Shown here piece by piece: positions 1 through 7,029 of a DNA stretch of 64,000 nucleotides (its first letter is position 1; the number at the start of each line of letters is the position of its first letter). This DNA is from an uncultured Eubacteriales bacterium (GTDB taxonomy: Bacteria; Bacillota; Clostridia; Oscillospirales; Acutalibacteraceae). The stretch lies in assembly GCA_934630515.1 (NCBI GenBank), contig CAKTVV010000017.1, positions 5,305 to 69,304 on the forward strand, given 5' to 3'. Under the pieces are notes generated by a model. That model saw nothing but the letters and a program-made list of their open reading frames with translations, had not been told where the DNA came from and did not search any database. Made by a program: the position numbers and the translations under genes.

Positions 1-162
1 TCGAGCCGCCAAAAGCTCCCCCTGCACGTTCAGCGTAATTTCAATGCCGGCACTGGTCAGAAGATGTCCGACCGGCGCAAGCGGCTCATGCCCCTCCGGA
101 TAGACGCCGACCAGGCGGGCGTTTGCATCGTATGTTTCGATCGCACGCTGTAACAGACCCAT
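1..162 (-). CDS. cas8c: Cas8c (Csd1), N-terminal part only
   Basis: This is the start of the large subunit of the type I-C Cascade complex, which recognises the PAM and holds the crRNA-guided surveillance complex together. Only 54 codons lie in the window and the gene runs off the left edge. The visible N-terminus starts MGLLQRAIETYD and continues with an HEPLAPVGH stretch, typical of Csd1/Cas8c. The ATG shares one base with the TAA stop of the upstream cas5c gene, so the two are translationally coupled. cas7, cas4, cas1, cas2 and the CRISPR array are expected further left but cannot be seen. Confidence 0.87.
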   Translation of the reverse strand, partial: MGLLQRAIETYDANARLVGVYPEGHEPLAPVGHLLTSAGIEITLNVQGELLAAR

Positions 163-899
163 TATATCACCTCCTCAAATTCCCGCAGACCGGAGAAATT
201 ATCCAGCTCGCCCCCAAAGGCCTTTATGTCCATATCCCGGATGATCTTTTGCTGCGGACACTTCTCCGGCGGCACGAAGCGGATCACCCCCTGCTTCATC
301 ACCGGACGCCAAAAACGGACCGTCATCCTCCCTCTGGTTTCTGCGGAATATGCCTCGTCTGCGTAGGTGATGCCATGATACATCAGCCCAAACGCCACCT
401 CCTCCGTGCTATCATAAGCACCGGTGCCCTCTCCGAAAACACACGGCTCTACATAGCCCTGACACTCCCGTGTCCCCAGAAAGATGTCACGGCGCCCGCC
501 CTTGCGGATCATCTTCTTTGCGATCTCATGGTGCTTATTCTCGTTGCGGTCATCCGCCAGCTCCGGCCGGTTCTCGTTCCACTCAAAATGCGCACGCACC
601 TGATAGCGGCAGTCCTTCAAATATGTATAGTAGCTGAGATCGTTCTTGTTCTCATTATACTTGATTGGACGGATCCCTTTGGTCTCCATCTGAATCGGAT
701 TCATCACCCGGACCGCATCGATGACCCATATGAGCGTCGGCTTCCAATAGATCGAATGCAGGATCCCTTTGAGCGCCTCATAGGTTGGCACCTGATAGGT
801 ACATTTTTCTCCGCCGATACGCATCAGCGGATCCGAGAACAAAGCATAGTCGCCTGTCACCTCAAACTCTACAATATTATCGTACTTTGTATTTTTCAA
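162..899 (-). CDS. cas5c: Cas5c (Cas5d), type I-C crRNA endonuclease
   Basis: In type I-C systems, which lack Cas6, Cas5 itself cleaves the CRISPR precursor RNA and stays on the 5' handle inside Cascade. The predicted protein has 245 residues, normal for the family. It opens with an IVEFEVTGDYALFSDP-type RAMP strand and contains the family stretch YEALKGILHSIYWKP. I chose the TTG at 899-897 because a strong Shine-Dalgarno (GGAGGTGTAGGAGG) sits just before it and overlaps the end of cas3; a start further upstream would run deep into cas3. Position between cas3 and cas8c is the canonical I-C order. Codon use is more AT-rich than in the housekeeping genes to the right, suggesting transfer. Confidence 0.92.
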   Translation of the reverse strand: MKNTKYDNIVEFEVTGDYALFSDPLMRIGGEKCTYQVPTYEALKGILHSIYWKPTLIWVIDAVRVMNPIQMETKGIRPIKYNENKNDLSYYTYLKDCRYQVRAHFEWNENRPELADDRNENKHHEIAKKMIRKGGRRDIFLGTRECQGYVEPCVFGEGTGAYDSTEEVAFGLMYHGITYADEAYSAETRGRMTVRFWRPVMKQGVIRFVPPEKCPQQKIIRDMDIKAFGGELDNFSGLREFEEVI

Positions 900-903
900 C
901 CTC

Positions 904-3258
904 CTACACCTCCATAAATACTTGGTCTTTTGCATCCACGAGCAAGCCGATGTCCTCATCGTAGAAGCCGTCCGCCAGAATCCAAACGCAATCCTCGCAG
1001 GCAGAAATCAACGCCTGTTTTTGCTCCAGCTGCTTCTTTTGATACGGATAGATCCCCACCGTGTAGTCGCTCGCCTCCTTCAACACCGCCGCCCGATACG
1101 CCAAATCAAACCGGCAGCGCTCTGTGCATAGCTCCTCGATCAGCTGCTTGCCCCGGCCATACGGAACCAATACATCCGTGCTGTTTTCGGGGAACACCGA
1201 AAAATACTGACCCGCCGTTTTGAACGCCTGCCGCAAAAAGAAAGACTCCACATGGGCGCACCGCTCATCTGCATATTTTTCGTTGGTCGCCAGCAGATCG
1301 AACAAGGTCGTATTTTGCTCATGAATGTACCCGTCTTGCTCACCCTCGGCCATATCCCGGTATAAAGCCCGGTAATAATAGCGGATCGACTCCTCCGAAA
1401 GCAGATCGCCCCCAAACCGCTCGGGCGCAGCCCGGAACGCCTCCATCAGCGCAAGGCTGGCGTCCTTTCCCCGCTGAATATCCCGCAGCATACCGAGCCT
1501 TTCGTCCGCACAATTCACCGCATACACCGGACACAGCGCCTCCGATTCGCCGCTGCGATTGCACCGCCCCGCCGCCTGAACGATGCTGTCCATCCCCGCC
1601 GTCAGGCGCATGACCATGCCAAAGGAAATATCCACCCCCGCCTCGATCACCTGCGTTGAAATGCACAGCACCTTTCTATGATGCGAAAGCGCCTCCTGCA
1701 AGGCGGCAAGCACAGCACGCCTATGCTGCACACACATGGCGGCAGACAGATGAAAGCTCTGATATTGAGCGGATCGGGTATTCTCCAGCAGATATGCCGC
1801 TTCGCTCTTCTTGTTGCAGATGACCAGCAGGCTCTCGGCGGTATCCATTTGCCCGCAGATCCACTCCGGCAGCTGGTCCAACCGGCGATCCGAAAGCCTG
1901 AAAAGCTCCGTCCTGCGAAAAGCTGTCCAGAGTTCCTCTCTTCTCGGCACTATATTCTCCGGTGTTCTGCGCAGAGGATGGACAGCCCCCGCAAGCTCCG
2001 GCTGGGTTGCCGAGCACAGCACGATCGTTGCACCGCACTGTTCGCTCAAAAACTGGATCGTCTGGTTAAACAGCGACAGCAGCTTCGCAGGCACTGTTTG
2101 CACCTCGTCGATCACAATGACACTGTTGCACAACGCCTGAAAGCGCCGAATAGCCGTCGTTTTTCCGTCAAACATGGTATTTAAGAGCTGCACTAGGGTG
2201 GTAATGATAAGCGGGGCATCCCAGCTTTGCACCAGCAGCTCCCGCCGATCCAGTTCCTCCTGCGCAAGCTCTGTCTGCACCACATTGGAATGGTGCTCCA
2301 GTATCAAGCGGTCATCCCCGACATAGTCACGGATGACCCGGGCATTCTGCTCCAGAATTGACAGCAGCGGAGAGGTAAAGATCAGCCGGCTTTTATGGAA
2401 ATACATCGCATGCGCCAGTGCATAGCGCAGGGAGCTGAGCGTTTTTCCGCCGCCGGTCGGAACATTCAGCCGATAAATACCCGGCTGCCGGAACGCAAAG
2501 GCACGGCACAGCTCCGAAATGGTATGCCGGGCATTTTCTACCGACGTATGGCATGGAAGCTGCTCCAATCTCGTCTCCAGATACGCCAGACGTTCCGCCC
2601 AAACAGCGGTCATATCCTCCGGCCAAGCTAACGGATATGCGCCCCTCATAAAAGCAGCCGTGTCATAGCGATCCCCCTCGATCACCGCAGACAGAAGCAG
2701 GCGAGCCAACAGCCCCGATTCAAATGCGTAGTCCCGATTCTCCGCATAGGCCGCATCCAAACGCTCCAAAACCTGTCCGAGCTCCTCGGAGGCTTGGGCG
2801 AAAAGCGCTTCCACTTGGGCGGGCGGCACCTCGTCGAGAAAAGCCGCCGCAGCGGATCGATAGGGTATATCCTGCCTTTCCGCACGATATTGCAGACCGA
2901 TACGCTGTGCCGAATCGACGCAGTCAAACAATCCATGATGCGCCCCGACGGCAAATGCGATCAGCTCGGCACATTCGGCATCCGCCCCATGAAACGCCTC
3001 CATGATATACCGACAGCCCTGAAATGTGTGGATCACGCTGCCCCGTTTTGCCCGGTCGCCCGCCTCCAGATATTGCTGAAACACCTCTGTATACTTACCC
3101 ATATCGTGCAGCAAGCCTGCCAGATACCCCGCATTCTCCAGCCCGACTGCTCGCAGGCACTGTGCTGCCCGCTGCGCCGTTCCGGTCAAATGCGCATATA
3201 CCGTTTGGCGAACCGTTTCGCTGTCCGGACCTTCCCGCTTGTGGGCATAAAAGTGCAA
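904..3258 (-). CDS. cas3: Cas3 HD nuclease-helicase, type I-C
   Basis: Cas3 is the effector that Cascade recruits to unwind and degrade target DNA. The 784-residue protein has an N-terminal HD nuclease domain (HDMGK near residue 50, then HTFQG and GAHHG). A superfamily 2 helicase follows: Walker A PTGGGKT near 268, DEVQ box near 382, CSATQP motif III, and QAAGRCNRSGE motif VI. All expected catalytic motifs are present and the length is normal, so the gene looks functional. The start is a TTG at 3258 behind a G-rich Shine-Dalgarno. It is the first gene of the cas operon, four bases before the cas5c start codon. Confidence 0.95.
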   Translation of the reverse strand: MHFYAHKREGPDSETVRQTVYAHLTGTAQRAAQCLRAVGLENAGYLAGLLHDMGKYTEVFQQYLEAGDRAKRGSVIHTFQGCRYIMEAFHGADAECAELIAFAVGAHHGLFDCVDSAQRIGLQYRAERQDIPYRSAAAAFLDEVPPAQVEALFAQASEELGQVLERLDAAYAENRDYAFESGLLARLLLSAVIEGDRYDTAAFMRGAYPLAWPEDMTAVWAERLAYLETRLEQLPCHTSVENARHTISELCRAFAFRQPGIYRLNVPTGGGKTLSSLRYALAHAMYFHKSRLIFTSPLLSILEQNARVIRDYVGDDRLILEHHSNVVQTELAQEELDRRELLVQSWDAPLIITTLVQLLNTMFDGKTTAIRRFQALCNSVIVIDEVQTVPAKLLSLFNQTIQFLSEQCGATIVLCSATQPELAGAVHPLRRTPENIVPRREELWTAFRRTELFRLSDRRLDQLPEWICGQMDTAESLLVICNKKSEAAYLLENTRSAQYQSFHLSAAMCVQHRRAVLAALQEALSHHRKVLCISTQVIEAGVDISFGMVMRLTAGMDSIVQAAGRCNRSGESEALCPVYAVNCADERLGMLRDIQRGKDASLALMEAFRAAPERFGGDLLSEESIRYYYRALYRDMAEGEQDGYIHEQNTTLFDLLATNEKYADERCAHVESFFLRQAFKTAGQYFSVFPENSTDVLVPYGRGKQLIEELCTERCRFDLAYRAAVLKEASDYTVGIYPYQKKQLEQKQALISACEDCVWILADGFYDEDIGLLVDAKDQVFMEV

Positions 3259-3324
3259 TATGGATCCCCCCTCTCTTGATGGTCAGTGCCGACCGCCGTA
3301 TCTACCGGACGCTCCTATGATAGC

Positions 3325-3351
3325 ATTATATCTGTACGATAAACCGGACAA
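3325..3351 (-). promoter_or_regulatory. Candidate promoter of the cas operon
   Basis: On the minus strand TTGTCC (3351-3346) is followed after 15 bases by TATAAT (3330-3325), about 70 bases before the cas3 start codon. The spacer is short, so the call is tentative. No other sigma-A-like site nearer to cas3 is apparent. Confidence 0.45.
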
Positions 3352-3773
3352 TGCACTCGTATTTACCTCGTAAACCGCTATTTTTTACGGATACCGATTA
3401 TTTTACAGAAGCATACCGGACTTTTTCAATGAGATACATCCGGTTCCGAACCGCACATAAGTCTTGCTGCAACAGGCGCACATCAGGGCACCTGCCGATC
3501 AACACATACAGCTTGTCCGATTTTTAGTATACACCCATTTTTTGACATTTTCAATAGTAAAAAGAAAAAATATACAGTTTTTCTTATAAAGCTGTTTACA
3601 TTTTATACTTTATGATATAGTTTGACTGAATACAACCGCTGCTGTGCGGTCAACTCCAATAGAATTCGCTCGAACGCCGCCGAAACGAGAGCGCAAAAAG
3701 TATCCCCCAGCCCTCGCAGATGGGAGATTTCCTTGAAATTTTATAAATAATTGGGAAATTTCCGGAAAAGCTA
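3352..3773. other. AT-rich intergenic stretch, no gene seen
   Basis: About 420 bases between the cas promoter and the tRNA-Gln promoter. The stretch is clearly richer in A+T than the rest of the window. I see no convincing ORF with a ribosome binding site, no repeat array and no tRNA. A TTTACA followed by TATAGT near 3594-3620 could be a weak rightward promoter, but the 15-base spacing makes this doubtful. Confidence 0.5.
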
Positions 3774-3801
3774 TTGACAAATCGGAAATATGTGTTAAAA
3801 T
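3774..3801 (+). promoter_or_regulatory. Promoter of tRNA-Gln
   Basis: A consensus TTGACA (3774-3779) is separated by 16 bases from TAAAAT (3796-3801), which places the transcription start about 25 bases before the mature tRNA. Confidence 0.8.
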
Positions 3802-3831
3802 AATGACCGTTCCGTTGAGAACGCTTCATAT

Positions 3832-3905
3832 TGCGGAATTGTGTAAGGGTAGCACGACAGTCTCTGAATCTGTTTGTCGCGGTTCGAATCCGTGTTCCGC
3901 AGCCA
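3832..3905 (+). tRNA. tRNA-Gln (anticodon CTG)
   Basis: A 74-nt tRNA with all four arms. The acceptor stem TGCGGAA/TTCCGCA, with its U1-A72 pair and G discriminator, is characteristic of glutamine tRNAs. The D arm is GTGT/GCAC. The anticodon loop CTCTGAA reads CTG, and the T arm carries GGTTCGAATCC. The 3' CCA is encoded. One mismatch closes the anticodon stem (T31-T39), as is common in this family. A near-consensus promoter and a 15-bp terminator hairpin flank it, so it is a single-gene transcript. Confidence 0.93.
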
Positions 3906-3950
3906 ATGATCCTCGTCACTTGATTGGGTGACGGGGATCATTATTGTTGT
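3905..3950 (+). terminator. Terminator of tRNA-Gln
   Basis: A 15-bp stem (3905-3919 with 3928-3942) begins directly at the tRNA 3' end and is followed by TATTGTTGTT. It is a typical intrinsic terminator, although the T-tract is interrupted. Confidence 0.75.
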
Positions 3951-3954
3951 TAAG

Positions 3955-3983
3955 AAGATCCCCCGGCTGCGCCGGGGGATCTT
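3955..3983. repeat. Palindrome with CCCCCGGC/GCCGGGGG core
   Basis: A perfect 13-bp inverted repeat with a TGC loop. The same core (CCCCCGGC, tgy, GCCGGGGG) recurs at 63938-63960 behind the other tRNA gene in the window. It may be a second terminator or a dispersed palindromic element. Confidence 0.6.
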
Positions 3984-4086
3984 AATTTGTACAGTCATTT
4001 AGTGACAGCTTAAAGCGCTGTGCTCTGCCGCCGATTGCCGCCTCCGCTCTATTCATATCTGCAGCTGCGAGACCGCAGACCAACGT

Positions 4087-4120
4087 AAAACCCTCCGGTC
4101 CGCATAATAGAACCGGAGGG
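4087..4120 (-). terminator. Terminator of the cupin gene
   Basis: The arms CCCTCCGGT (4091-4099) and ACCGGAGGG (4112-4120) pair. On the minus strand the hairpin is followed by TTTT, 20 bases after the cupin stop codon. Confidence 0.75.
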
Positions 4121-4139
4121 CGCCGCTTAAAGCCGCACT

Positions 4140-4493
4140 TCAGTATACAACTGCATCATCCGCCGTGAAGCCACCCAGCGAGTTTTCCTTCACCTGAATA
4201 CACACAAAGGACATTCCGGAATCCTCCCCTGCAAAGAATTGCCGCTTAACCGCCGGTGCAATCCTCAGCCAATCACCCGTGTGCAATGCCACCGTTTCAC
4301 CATCCAGGATCACCTTTCCCTGCCCGGACAGGACCCCATAGATCTCCTCGTTATTCTTATGTGCATGCACAAAGGGAACATTAGCGCCAGCCGGGAGCCG
4401 ATTCAGACTGATCTCTGCCCCGGTCAATCCGAGCGTTTCATGCAGCTCGGTTCTGCCCGCATTGCCTACGTTTGTTTTCGTGTAGTTTTTCAT
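4140..4493 (-). CDS. Cupin-domain protein
   Basis: A 117-residue single-domain cupin, a small beta-barrel that usually binds a metal through His and Glu residues. The motif HAHKNNEE followed by G (H-x-H-x4-E-x6-G) is the canonical cupin motif 1. No substrate can be named; such proteins include sugar isomerases, dioxygenases and small-molecule sensors. The start at 4493 is chosen because a GGGAGG Shine-Dalgarno lies just before it; a start 15 codons upstream lacks one. It is divergent from an HxlR-type regulator with a shared 174-bp control region, so it is probably the regulator's target. Confidence 0.82.
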   Translation of the reverse strand: MKNYTKTNVGNAGRTELHETLGLTGAEISLNRLPAGANVPFVHAHKNNEEIYGVLSGQGKVILDGETVALHTGDWLRIAPAVKRQFFAGEDSGMSFVCIQVKENSLGGFTADDAVVY

Positions 4494-4587
4494 GGTAAGA
4501 CCTCCCAAGTGTTTCGGCAATTCCCATTGCCTGATCACAGTGTAGCACCGGGCGCAGGCAAAAACAAGTACGCACCTTTTTATAACT

Positions 4588-4616
4588 GTATACCTTTTGG
4601 AAAGTCTGTGGTATAC
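4588..4616. promoter_or_regulatory. Inverted repeat, candidate HxlR operator
   Basis: The exact inverted heptamers GTATACC (4588-4594) and GGTATAC (4610-4616) are 22 bp apart centre to centre. They lie between the divergent cupin and HxlR genes, and the right arm overlaps a TATACT -10 element that would serve the regulator gene. HxlR-family dimers bind dyads of this type, so autoregulation is a reasonable inference. Confidence 0.6.
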
Positions 4617-4667
4617 TATATAGCGACGGTGGCGCTGCCGTCAACACTGAATCAATGAGGTGAGTGT

Positions 4668-4994
4668 ATGAAAACCAAAGCCGAATTACCGGCATGTCCG
4701 GTCGCCACCGCCGTATCGCTGATCGGCGGCAAATGGAAGCTGCTGATCCTGCGCAATCTGAAATCCCGCCCCTGGCGATTCAACGAACTGCAGCGGGATC
4801 TGGACGGGATCTCCCAAAAGGTGCTGACCGACAGCCTGCGGCAGATGATAGACGACGGTCTGGCATACCGAAAGGATTATCAGGAGCTGCCCCCTCGTGT
4901 GGAGTACGGATTGACGAAGCTCGGGCGGGAGATGCTGCCGATCATCGATGCGCTGGCGGATTTTGGCAGCTACTACCAATCCATCGTTTCATAA
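4668..4994 (+). CDS. HxlR-family winged-helix regulator
   Basis: A 108-residue transcription factor of the HxlR/MarR-like winged-helix class. Family signatures are the CPVATAVSLIGGKWKLLIL opening, FNELQRDLDGISQKVLT in the recognition helix region and the VEYGLTKLG wing. A conserved N-terminal Cys (residue 10) could be redox-active, as in the YodB/HypR relatives, but this is inference. The ATG follows a GAGGTGAG ribosome site. It probably controls the divergent cupin gene and itself through the dyad at 4588-4616. A strong hairpin terminates it. Confidence 0.9.
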   Translation: MKTKAELPACPVATAVSLIGGKWKLLILRNLKSRPWRFNELQRDLDGISQKVLTDSLRQMIDDGLAYRKDYQELPPRVEYGLTKLGREMLPIIDALADFGSYYQSIVS

Positions 4995-5001
4995 ACAGCA
5001 G

Positions 5002-5046
5002 CGGCGTCCGGACACCATTGCGGTATCCGGGCGCCGTTTGTCTTTT
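5002..5046 (+). terminator. Terminator after the HxlR gene
   Basis: A stem of 14 pairs with one mismatch (5002-5016 with 5022-5036) is followed by TTTGTCTTTTT. It lies between convergent genes and may also slow leftward transcription from sipL. Confidence 0.85.
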
Positions 5047-6569
5047 TACATGACCGGAACGATCAGCATGGTGCGCTCCGCCAGCGCCCCGTCTGCCACA
5101 CCATTCTCCCGGCAGATGCCCTCAGGAGAGGTATGACACTCCCGGGCAATATCCCACACAGTCTCGCCGGGATCGGCATAGTAGATCTTGATGGCCGCCG
5201 TCTCCGCCGGATAGGCACGCTCGGTCTGGGGCGTCAGCTGCTGCACCACCCGGTATTCCTGCCGCTCCCGTTCCGTCATGGTCACCGCCAGCGTGACCCG
5301 CAGCTCCAGCTTACCGGAAACCACCGAATAATCCGTTCCCAGCACAGCTTGATCCGCCTGCACCGCCGTTCCCTGCGCCGGGTATTCCAGCCGGTATTCC
5401 TCCGGACGCTCATAATAGGCAACCGTGCCATCCCGATCCCGCACCAGCATAGAAACGGTCATTTTCCCGGACAGGGTCGCCGTGCCGTCGGCACAGCTTC
5501 CGGACAGTCCCAGCGGCTGCACCCAGACGTCCAGTATCTCCGTCAGATCGTCGGCAGGCAGCTCCACCGACCGCTGCACGGCGGCCGTGTCGTACCGCAC
5601 CCCCACCAGATCGGTCAGCGCCAGCTCCCGGGTCTCCAGCTCCACCGGGCAATCGGTGCGGTAAGCGTCCAGCACCAGCGGCACCGTCGTGGCACTGTAC
5701 AGCCGGCACTGCACCAGCAGCTTCGCCGCCACCTCCAGCGCTGCATTCTTGCCGTCGATGTTGGGGGCGATGCGCAGCGTATCCGACAGAACGGACACGC
5801 AGGCTATGCAGGGCATCCCCTCCTCTGCCCCGTCCAGATCGAGGATCTGGCTGAACGGCACCGTAAAATGCAGCGGATACACCGTACCATTCACGGAATC
5901 GTCCGTATACAGGCTATGGATATGCAGCTGCCCCTTAACGATGGCTTTTCCGGTCAGCAGCTTACACTCCAGTACCGCCGCAGTGCAATCGCCCCACAGC
6001 AGCTGCTCCGCCTCCGGTGATCCGTCGTCAAAATCCAGCACCTCATTGACGGACAAGAGTTTTTCCGCCGATGCCTGCGGAGCGCACACCGTCACCTGGG
6101 TCTGGCGGGTATACAGGCCGTCCCCCTCGGTCGCCTCCAGCAGCTCCTCCTCCCCCATGCTCTCGGCACAGGCGTGGATCTGAAACGCCCCCCGCACCTC
6201 CAACCGCCGGGGACTGGTCGCCCGGCAGTTGGCATATTCCGGCGTCAGAGTCACCTGCACCGGTGCCCGATCCGGCTGACCGCCGCCCTGCAGTGTGCAG
6301 GACAGAGGCTGGCTGAATTCCGCCGCCCGCACACAGCGCCGCTCCTCGTCCAGATACAATACCCGCACCACCGCCATGCCATCCAGCGTCAGCTGTCCGC
6401 CGTTCCACTGACGGCTTTGGATACGGGGACTGATCACGCATTTCAGCACCACCGCCACATCCGGACAGTATTCCGGCAGCACAAAATCACCGCTGAGCAC
6501 ATATTCCTCCCGGGCATCCATCACCGACCGGCTCACCGGCACCGGCTTTTTCTGCATCAAGCTGTCCAT
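5046..6569 (-). CDS. sipL: SipL-like spore coat assembly protein (DUF3794 + LysM)
   Basis: The predicted protein has 507 residues with repeated DUF3794 modules and a C-terminal LysM domain (about residues 460-505, with YYADPGETVWDIARECHTS). This matches the architecture of SipL, the Clostridioides difficile protein that binds SpoIVA and is needed to encase the forespore with coat. It acts in the mother cell during sporulation. The ATG at 6569 has a good AAGGAGTG site; the longer reading frame lacks one. It lies directly downstream of spoVM, whose product anchors SpoIVA in other spore formers, so functionally linked coat-anchoring factors are neighbours here. A sigma-E-like promoter precedes it. 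Confidence 0.83.
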   Translation of the reverse strand: MDSLMQKKPVPVSRSVMDAREEYVLSGDFVLPEYCPDVAVVLKCVISPRIQSRQWNGGQLTLDGMAVVRVLYLDEERRCVRAAEFSQPLSCTLQGGGQPDRAPVQVTLTPEYANCRATSPRRLEVRGAFQIHACAESMGEEELLEATEGDGLYTRQTQVTVCAPQASAEKLLSVNEVLDFDDGSPEAEQLLWGDCTAAVLECKLLTGKAIVKGQLHIHSLYTDDSVNGTVYPLHFTVPFSQILDLDGAEEGMPCIACVSVLSDTLRIAPNIDGKNAALEVAAKLLVQCRLYSATTVPLVLDAYRTDCPVELETRELALTDLVGVRYDTAAVQRSVELPADDLTEILDVWVQPLGLSGSCADGTATLSGKMTVSMLVRDRDGTVAYYERPEEYRLEYPAQGTAVQADQAVLGTDYSVVSGKLELRVTLAVTMTERERQEYRVVQQLTPQTERAYPAETAAIKIYYADPGETVWDIARECHTSPEGICRENGVADGALAERTMLIVPVM

Positions 6570-6596
6570 TGCATCCACTCCTTTTCTGTCTACAGC

Positions 6597-6626
6597 ACTA
6601 TATGTCCGCAAACACGCTTTTATGCT
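6597..6626 (-). promoter_or_regulatory. Sigma-E-like promoter of sipL
   Basis: On the minus strand AGCATAAA (6626-6619) and CATATAGT (6604-6597) are 14 bases apart. They resemble the sporulation sigma-E boxes (GKMATATT and CATACAMT) at 5/8 and 6/8 positions. The -10 box lies about 28 bases before the sipL start codon. sipL is known to be sigma-E dependent in C. difficile. Confidence 0.45.
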
Positions 6627-6635
6627 CCGATGACC

Positions 6636-6685
6636 AAAAGAAAAGGAAAATGTCCCGACCGGTCGCAGGGACACGGTCGGGACAT
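6636..6685 (-). terminator. Terminator of the yicC-to-spoVM operon
   Basis: The 11-bp arms ATGTCCCGACC (6650-6660) and GGTCGGGACAT (6675-6685) form a hairpin followed on the minus strand by a T-rich tail. It sits 11 bases after the spoVM stop and separates the long operon from sipL. Confidence 0.8.
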
Positions 6686-6696
6686 ACATATGTAGC

Positions 6697-6786
6697 TTAT
6701 TGCTCCCGGGGCATTTTCGGAATACCGAACAGCTTACACAATAACCCCCGCAACGCCTTAGGACTTCGCACGACCACCACTCGCAT
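6697..6786 (-). CDS. spoVM: SpoVM, coat-anchoring amphipathic peptide (29 aa)
   Basis: A 29-codon reading frame starting MRVVVVRSPKALRG. SpoVM is a tiny amphipathic helix that recognises the curved forespore membrane and anchors SpoIVA. Like Bacillus SpoVM this peptide has a basic second residue, the functionally important Pro at position 9, Lys at 10, Leu at 12 and Gly at 14, then an amphipathic segment (LLCKLFGIPK). A GGAGG Shine-Dalgarno lies 8 bases before the ATG. Its place downstream of thiN in the prpC-prkC-rsgA-thiN series is the same as in Bacillus subtilis. It is too short for usual ORF calling. Assignment rests on the Pro9 alignment and synteny. Confidence 0.78.
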   Translation of the reverse strand: MRVVVVRSPKALRGLLCKLFGIPKMPREQ

Positions 6787-6803
6787 ACGCTCCGCCTCCA
6801 TCA

Positions 6804-6953
6804 TCATTTTCCACAGGTATAGCCGCACAGGATCAGCGCTGCACCCAGCACGATCATCAGCAGCTTAGAGGGCAGGACCGTACACACCACCAGTCCAGCG
6901 CCGAACGCCACAAAACCAACTCCTGCACCGCTGCGGCACCTTTTCCGTCGCAT
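6804..6953 (-). CDS. Small membrane protein between thiN and spoVM (49 aa)
   Basis: I do not recognise a named family. From the ATG at 6953 the product is 49 residues: a basic N-terminus (MRRKRCRSG), then two closely spaced hydrophobic stretches (GVGFVAFGAGLVVCTVL and LLMIVLGAALILCGY) that could form a helical hairpin. A purine-rich AGGAGAGGGGG precedes the start. It sits inside the operon between thiN and spoVM, with its stop 17 bases before the spoVM start, so it is very probably co-transcribed and could take part in sporulation or envelope functions. That role is inference from position only. Confidence 0.6.
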   Translation of the reverse strand: MRRKRCRSGAGVGFVAFGAGLVVCTVLPSKLLMIVLGAALILCGYTCGK

Positions 6954-7029
6954 TCCCGCTGCCCCCTCTCCTGTGTCTATTCTTAGCCTATGCGGCGGCA
7001 GGAAAAGGGTGACAAAAATCGGAGGCGGC

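Noticed and set aside
162..959. Longer Cas5c starting at 959
   Set aside because: The extra 20 residues read through the end of cas3 without a ribosome site, whereas the TTG at 899 has a very strong one.
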